9,793 nucleotides of DNA from Bacteroidota bacterium (lineage in GTDB: Bacteria; Bacteroidota; Bacteroidia; Chitinophagales; Chitinophagaceae), in assembly GCA_025361325.1 (NCBI GenBank), contig JANYAL010000261.1:1-9793 (forward strand), written 5' to 3'. The position numbers and the translations under genes were made by a program. The notes under the pieces were generated by a model. The model saw only the letters and a list, made by a program, of their open reading frames with translations. It made no database searches and was not told the origin of the DNA. Shown here piece by piece: positions 6,808 through 9,793 of the stretch. Every line of letters starts with the position of its first letter. Positions within the stretch are counted from its first letter, which is position 1.

Positions 6808-7564
6808 CTGTGGTCTTGGTGTTATATAAACTGATCGTAGCGGCTATAACTGCATATCCCGGCGCCAGTATCCAGCCAATAATCGGGAACAGGTGCATCA
6901 TGTAAAAGATTAGGCCATTGCCTATAGCCAGACCTTTATGCTTGCTGATGAATTCTATACTCTGGGAAGGGGATAATTTATTCCTTTCAAAACTGTAATC
7001 CAACATTGAAAAACCCAGGTAATAACATTCCAGTGCAAGTGCTAGCAACGGAGTGATCCACCCGATCACAGGAATGAATGATAAAATCAGTATAGAGATG
7101 ATATATACCGTTTGCCAAATTAGGTTCCTCAACGCCAGCCTTACACTACGTAAAATATCGCTGAGTAGGAGGCTTAAATTAAAGGGATAAGACTTCCCTT
7201 CGATAATAGCTTCTGTTTTCTCGCTGAGGTAGGCAAATAATGGTGATCCGATGATCAGAAACAGGTATTTGAGTAAAGAAAAATAGAATAGCATTAGAAC
7301 CAGGTAAAGGATGAATTGTCCGAAAATAAGAAAGAAGCTAAGCCAGCTATTCTGCATTTGTTGCATCCAGTCTTTCAGCCCTGTTTTCTGCATCATGAAT
7401 TCAATAGCATGTGAACTGGAGATGGAAAAAAGATAAATACCAAGAAAGAACAAAATGGCATAGATTAGTCCGGGCAAAAAAATCCATTTCCACAGACGGT
7501 GCTTTATTATAAAGCGGTGGGTGTGAAGATAGGCCTGAAAAGAAATGATGAATTCTTTGAGCAT
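6800..7564 (-). CDS. EI24/CysZ-like integral membrane protein
   Basis: A 254-residue multi-pass inner-membrane protein of the EI24 domain family, which includes bacterial CysZ (sulfate uptake) and eukaryotic etoposide-induced 2.4. Hydrophobic segments lie at about 27-48, 72-104, 150-167, 168-187 and 213-246, with re-entrant or paired helices likely in the longer ones. The characteristic family stretch is IIGSPLFAYLSEKTE (104-118), and MLDYSFERNKLSPSQ (187-201) matches the D-Y-x-x-x-R block after the fourth helix region. Clusters of Pro and Gly, such as FIPVIGWITP (163-172) and FPIIGWILAPGY (226-237), repeat an F-P-x-I-G-W motif. Sulfate transport is one possibility, but no cysteine-synthesis genes are nearby, so the substrate is unknown. 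It is the first gene of a two-gene unit with the RsmI-like methyltransferase and is divergent from mpg, with 74 nt between the two ATGs. Confidence 0.85.
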   Translation of the reverse strand: MLKEFIISFQAYLHTHRFIIKHRLWKWIFLPGLIYAILFFLGIYLFSISSSHAIEFMMQKTGLKDWMQQMQNSWLSFFLIFGQFILYLVLMLFYFSLLKYLFLIIGSPLFAYLSEKTEAIIEGKSYPFNLSLLLSDILRSVRLALRNLIWQTVYIISILILSFIPVIGWITPLLALALECYYLGFSMLDYSFERNKLSPSQSIEFISKHKGLAIGNGLIFYMMHLFPIIGWILAPGYAVIAATISLYNTKTTDV

Positions 7565-7638
7565 AATTACTTTTTACCTGTGGGCGAATGGTTCCGGTAG
7601 GTAGTCTTACTTATTTTAGCTTTAAAGTTAAAGATATA

Positions 7639-8256
7639 ATGAAGAAATTGGGGATTCAATTTTATGAAAGGCAAGACGTGGTTACTATAGCAAAAGAATT
7701 GCTGGGAAAGATCCTGGTCACAAGATTTGACGCGAAGGTCACTTCGGGGATTATAGTAGAAACTGAGGCATATATCGGACTTACTGATAAAGCCTCTCAT
7801 TCATTCAATGGAAAGCGTACGGCCCGAAATGAAGATATGTATGCTGAAGCTGGCACTGCTTACATTTATATCTGTTATGGCCTGCATCATTTATTCAATG
7901 TGGTCACGAATAAAAGAGATTTTCCCGATGCAGTACTGATAAGAGCTGTGGAACCCCTTCAGGGTATTGATATCATGCTTGAAAGAACCGGTAAAAAAGA
8001 ACGGGATTATACTTTAACTAAGGGTCCAGGTAATGTTGGAAAAGCATTGGGGATTACAAAAAGCCATTCTGGGGTAAGATTAACAGGGCGTAAAATTTTT
8101 GTTTGTGATAGCCTGCCGGAAAATCATCTTTTATCTAAATATGTTATTGGGATCAGTAAACGTATTGGAGTGGAAAGTGCAGGGGCAGCCGCCTTATTGC
8201 CATTTCGTTTTTATATAAAAGGGAACCCATTTGTGAGTGGTTATCCTAAACGTTAA
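7639..8256 (+). CDS. mpg: DNA-3-methyladenine glycosylase (AAG/MPG family)
   Basis: This monofunctional DNA glycosylase removes 3-methyladenine, hypoxanthine and related alkylated purines, opening base-excision repair. The chosen product has 205 residues, normal for bacterial members. Key positions inferred by comparison with human AAG are E43 (catalytic base, human E125) and Y45 (human Y127) in VETEAY, H54 (human H136), the intercalating Tyr80 in ICYGLHH, N87 (human N169) and R102 in LIRAVEPL (human R182). TKGPGNVGKALGI (127-139) is a conserved block of the family. An in-frame ATG at 7588 would add 17 residues, but the family starts around the K-K-L-x-x-x-F-Y segment, and the extension would run into the upstream region of the divergent EI24 gene, so 7639 is preferred. 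TAGCTTTA at 7617-7624 is a one-off match to the -7 consensus. Confidence 0.94.
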   Translation: MKKLGIQFYERQDVVTIAKELLGKILVTRFDAKVTSGIIVETEAYIGLTDKASHSFNGKRTARNEDMYAEAGTAYIYICYGLHHLFNVVTNKRDFPDAVLIRAVEPLQGIDIMLERTGKKERDYTLTKGPGNVGKALGITKSHSGVRLTGRKIFVCDSLPENHLLSKYVIGISKRIGVESAGAAALLPFRFYIKGNPFVSGYPKR

Positions 8257-8464
8257 AACTACTTTTATAATCTTGGGATAAATCTGAATGGGTCTTATCA
8301 TAAACAAACTTATACCTGTTATTGTTCTTATTGGAGTCTGCTTTGTTTTGCATCATAGCTTGTCTGTAACAAAACAACACCTGTCATAGGAATAGATTGT
8401 ACAACTATATGGCAGTTATAGCGTAGGGATAAGGAAGAGATATACATGGAATAGGCAAGAGATT
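8257..8464. other. Intergenic stretch between mpg and the repeat-protein terminator
   Basis: This 208-nt A/T-rich stretch holds no recognised gene or RNA. The only coding possibility is a 33-codon frame at 8288-8389 on the + strand. It would encode a short hydrophobic peptide (core LIPVIVLIGVCFVL) ending in a polar tail. TAATCTTG at 8268-8275 is one base away from TAnnTTTG. I do not claim it as a gene. No clear terminator is seen for mpg here. Confidence 0.3.
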
Positions 8465-8498
8465 AAAAAAAAGATCCCAGTCCACTGGACCGGGATCT
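8465..8498 (-). terminator. Intrinsic terminator of the T9SS repeat-protein gene
   Basis: A 12-bp inverted repeat has arms at 8472-8483 and 8487-8498 with a 3-nt loop (8484-8486), next to a run of eight A at 8465-8472. Read on the minus strand this becomes a G/C-rich hairpin followed by eight U. The one imperfect position (A8479 against C8491) is an A-C mismatch in + strand RNA but a G-U wobble in minus strand RNA, so the structure is best on the minus strand. It starts 23 nt after the repeat protein's TAA. Confidence 0.9.
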
Positions 8499-8521
8499 GC
8501 TTATTAGAACCGATAAGGTTG

Positions 8522-9793
8522 TTACCTGATATCCACCGAGCCTGTCCTCACGCGTTTTCCATTGGCATCCATCATCACCACACGGTATATACCCGCACTG
8601 TGAGGGCGCATATCCACCGATATCAGCTGGTAGGCCTGTGTTACCATTACCCTGTTGGTATATACTAGCTTGCCAATGGCATCATAGATACTGACGATCT
8701 GCGTGGTGGCCCCGCCACCCGGGTTGTAATAGGATATGGTGAACTGGCCATTATTGGGACTGGGGAAGATCCACAGCTTGTCGCTGGCCGAGTCGGCAAT
8801 GGTGATGGTGGCCGGCAGTGATATGCAGCTGCCGATGGTGGCCACTACCGTATAGGTGCCCAGCCTGTCCACATTTACAGTATAGGAGTTGCTATTAGGA
8901 ATTACTGGAGACCCGTTGCGTGTCCATACTGTGGTGAAGCCTACAGGTGGATTCACCGTTGCCGTGATGACGGTGCTATAGCCCGGGAACAGCCTGGTAT
9001 AGGGTGAAGCGCTCAGTGTTACCGTGGGCTGCGGACTGACCGTGAGCACAGCAGCACCTGAGTTCAGTGGACCACAGGGGGCTGTGCCGCTGACCACGCA
9101 GCGGTACTGGTTGCTGTTCATAGGTGCGGTGAGGCCGGTGAGTGTAAGTGAAGTGGTGGTAACCCCGCTGTAGATACCACCATTGGTGATATTGTTCCAG
9201 GTGGCGCCGCCATTGGTGCTCTCCTGCCACTGGTAGGTGATGCCGGTGCCGGCTGCCACGATGGTGAAGCTAGTGGTGCCGGTGGCACAGATACTGCTCG
9301 CAGCAGGCTGGGTGGTGATGCTGACGGGTGTGAACACTGTAAGGGTGGCCGCCGTGGAGTTTACAGCCGGTGTACAGGTGCCGCTGACCACGCAGCGGTA
9401 CTTGTAGGTGCTCATGGCCGGTGTGGCCCCTGTAATGGTCAAGGTGGCCGTGGTGGCACCGCTGTATACGCCGGTGTTGGTGACGCTGTTCCAGGTGGTG
9501 CCGCCATCGATGCTCAGCTGCCATTGGTAGGTGAGGGCCGTGCCCGTGGCGCTGACACTGAAGCTGGTGTTCTGGCCTCCGCAAAGCGAAGTGGCAGCAA
9601 CAGGTTGGGTGGTGATGGCTGGAGCCGTATTCACGCTCAGGGTGGCCGCAGTGGAGTTCACTACGCCGCAAGGGGCTGCTCCGCTGACCACGCAGCGGTA
9701 CTGGTAGTTGTTCATGCCCGCCGTTACACCGGTGAGGGTAAGGGTGGTTGCGGTGGCACCGCCATAGATACCGCCATTGGTGATATTGTTCCA
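8522..9793 (-). CDS. Secreted Ig-like repeat protein with T9SS C-terminal sorting domain, 3' part (5' end outside window)
   Basis: The frame is open to the window edge, giving 423 residues of a longer protein; the ATG at 9715 lies inside a repeat and is not the start. From the N-terminal side there are: half of one Ig-like repeat, two complete Ig-like repeats of 99 residues, an Ig/PKD-like domain of about 85 residues beginning near SPQPTVTLSASPYTRLFPG, and a type A T9SS sorting domain in the last 85 residues (FPSPNNGQFTISYY, IYDAIGKLVY, HSAGIYRVVMMDANGKRV). The complete repeats share QPA/QPV, a Cys in the first strand, TYQWQ, G-G-x-T-W, YRCVVSG and a closing TLTV-type strand, so a core disulfide is plausible. 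Export across the outer membrane by T9SS and anchoring or release at the cell surface is established for such tails. An adhesive role is inference. The base composition is distinctly higher in G+C than neighbouring genes. Confidence 0.92.
   Translation of the reverse strand, partial: WNNITNGGIYGGATATTLTLTGVTAGMNNYQYRCVVSGAAPCGVVNSTAATLSVNTAPAITTQPVAATSLCGGQNTSFSVSATGTALTYQWQLSIDGGTTWNSVTNTGVYSGATTATLTITGATPAMSTYKYRCVVSGTCTPAVNSTAATLTVFTPVSITTQPAASSICATGTTSFTIVAAGTGITYQWQESTNGGATWNNITNGGIYSGVTTTSLTLTGLTAPMNSNQYRCVVSGTAPCGPLNSGAAVLTVSPQPTVTLSASPYTRLFPGYSTVITATVNPPVGFTTVWTRNGSPVIPNSNSYTVNVDRLGTYTVVATIGSCISLPATITIADSASDKLWIFPSPNNGQFTISYYNPGGGATTQIVSIYDAIGKLVYTNRVMVTQAYQLISVDMRPHSAGIYRVVMMDANGKRVRTGSVDIR
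9038..9334 (-). repeat. Ig-like repeat copy 3 (last complete copy)
   Basis: A unit of 297 nt (99 residues), starting at the F-T-P-V-S codons and ending at V-L-T-V. It carries the C-type strand TYQWQESTNGGATW and the F-type strand NQYRCVVSGTAPCG. The shared 19-nt string around the YRC codons recurs 294 nt away in copy 2. Confidence 0.85.
9335..9631 (-). repeat. Ig-like repeat copy 2
   Basis: This 297-nt unit (99 residues) begins at N-T-A-P-A-I-T-T-Q-P and ends at A-A-T-L-T-V. It differs from the flanking copies in its F-G region (GTCTPAVNS instead of A-P-C-G) and in WNSVTNTGVY instead of WNNITNGGIY. Confidence 0.85.
9632..9793 (-). repeat. Ig-like repeat copy 1, partial at window edge
   Basis: The last 54 residues of a repeat, from a Trp at the window edge (WNNITNGGIY) through YQYRCVVSGAAPCG to A-A-T-L-S-V. 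It matches copy 3 at 40 of 54 positions and copy 2 at about 33, counted by eye. Confidence 0.8.

Noticed and set aside
7588..8256. An operon or defence-type link between mpg, the EI24 gene and the repeat protein
   Set aside because: The genes are on different strands with a terminator between mpg and the repeat gene, and none belongs to a known defence family. I see no system beyond proximity.
8976..9671. Two further minus-strand open frames (84 and 133 codons) within the repeat gene
   Set aside because: They are out-of-frame shadows of the G+C-rich repeats. Their His/Arg-rich low-complexity products only reflect the repeat periodicity.

Overview
The window reads as an ordinary chromosomal segment of a member of the Bacteroidota, most likely of the Chitinophagaceae type. 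The evidence is the DUF4292 lipoprotein gene next to an EnvC-like gene, a bacillithiol synthesis gene (bshA), a type IX secretion (T9SS) C-terminal sorting domain, several promoter-like TAnnTTTG boxes, and the lack of clear Shine-Dalgarno sequences. The family-level placement comes from remembered protein style and is inference. No tRNA, rRNA, insertion sequence, CRISPR array or phage gene was seen, and no gap between genes reaches 300 bases.

Left part (1-3003, all + strand): the 3' end of ispF (isoprenoid synthesis), dut (dUTPase), a DUF4292 lipoprotein, and an EnvC-like protein with a coiled coil and a degenerate LytM domain. The spacers between these genes are 84, 31 and 87 nt. The last two genes concern the cell envelope.

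Middle part (3006-6072): bshA lies on the minus strand and meets the EnvC-like gene tail to tail with 2 nt between the stops. It is divergent from a secreted M28 metallopeptidase gene, which is followed 23 nt later by a small one-helix membrane protein. The 125-nt divergent spacer holds one TAnnTTTG box facing each way, and the one for bshA sits only 4 nt before its ATG.

Right-middle part (6073-8256): an EI24/CysZ-like membrane protein and an RsmI-related methyltransferase form an 8-nt overlapping pair on the minus strand. The methyltransferase stop codon directly abuts the stop of the small membrane protein gene, making the palindrome TAATTA. An alkyl-adenine DNA glycosylase gene (mpg) runs divergently from the EI24 gene.

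Right end (8465-9793, minus strand): the 3' part of a large secreted protein made of about 99-residue Ig-like repeats, one further Ig-like domain and a T9SS sorting domain, closed by a strong intrinsic terminator. Its base composition is clearly richer in G+C than its neighbours. This repeat protein is the most unusual item here. I did not find a convincing new multi-gene system.
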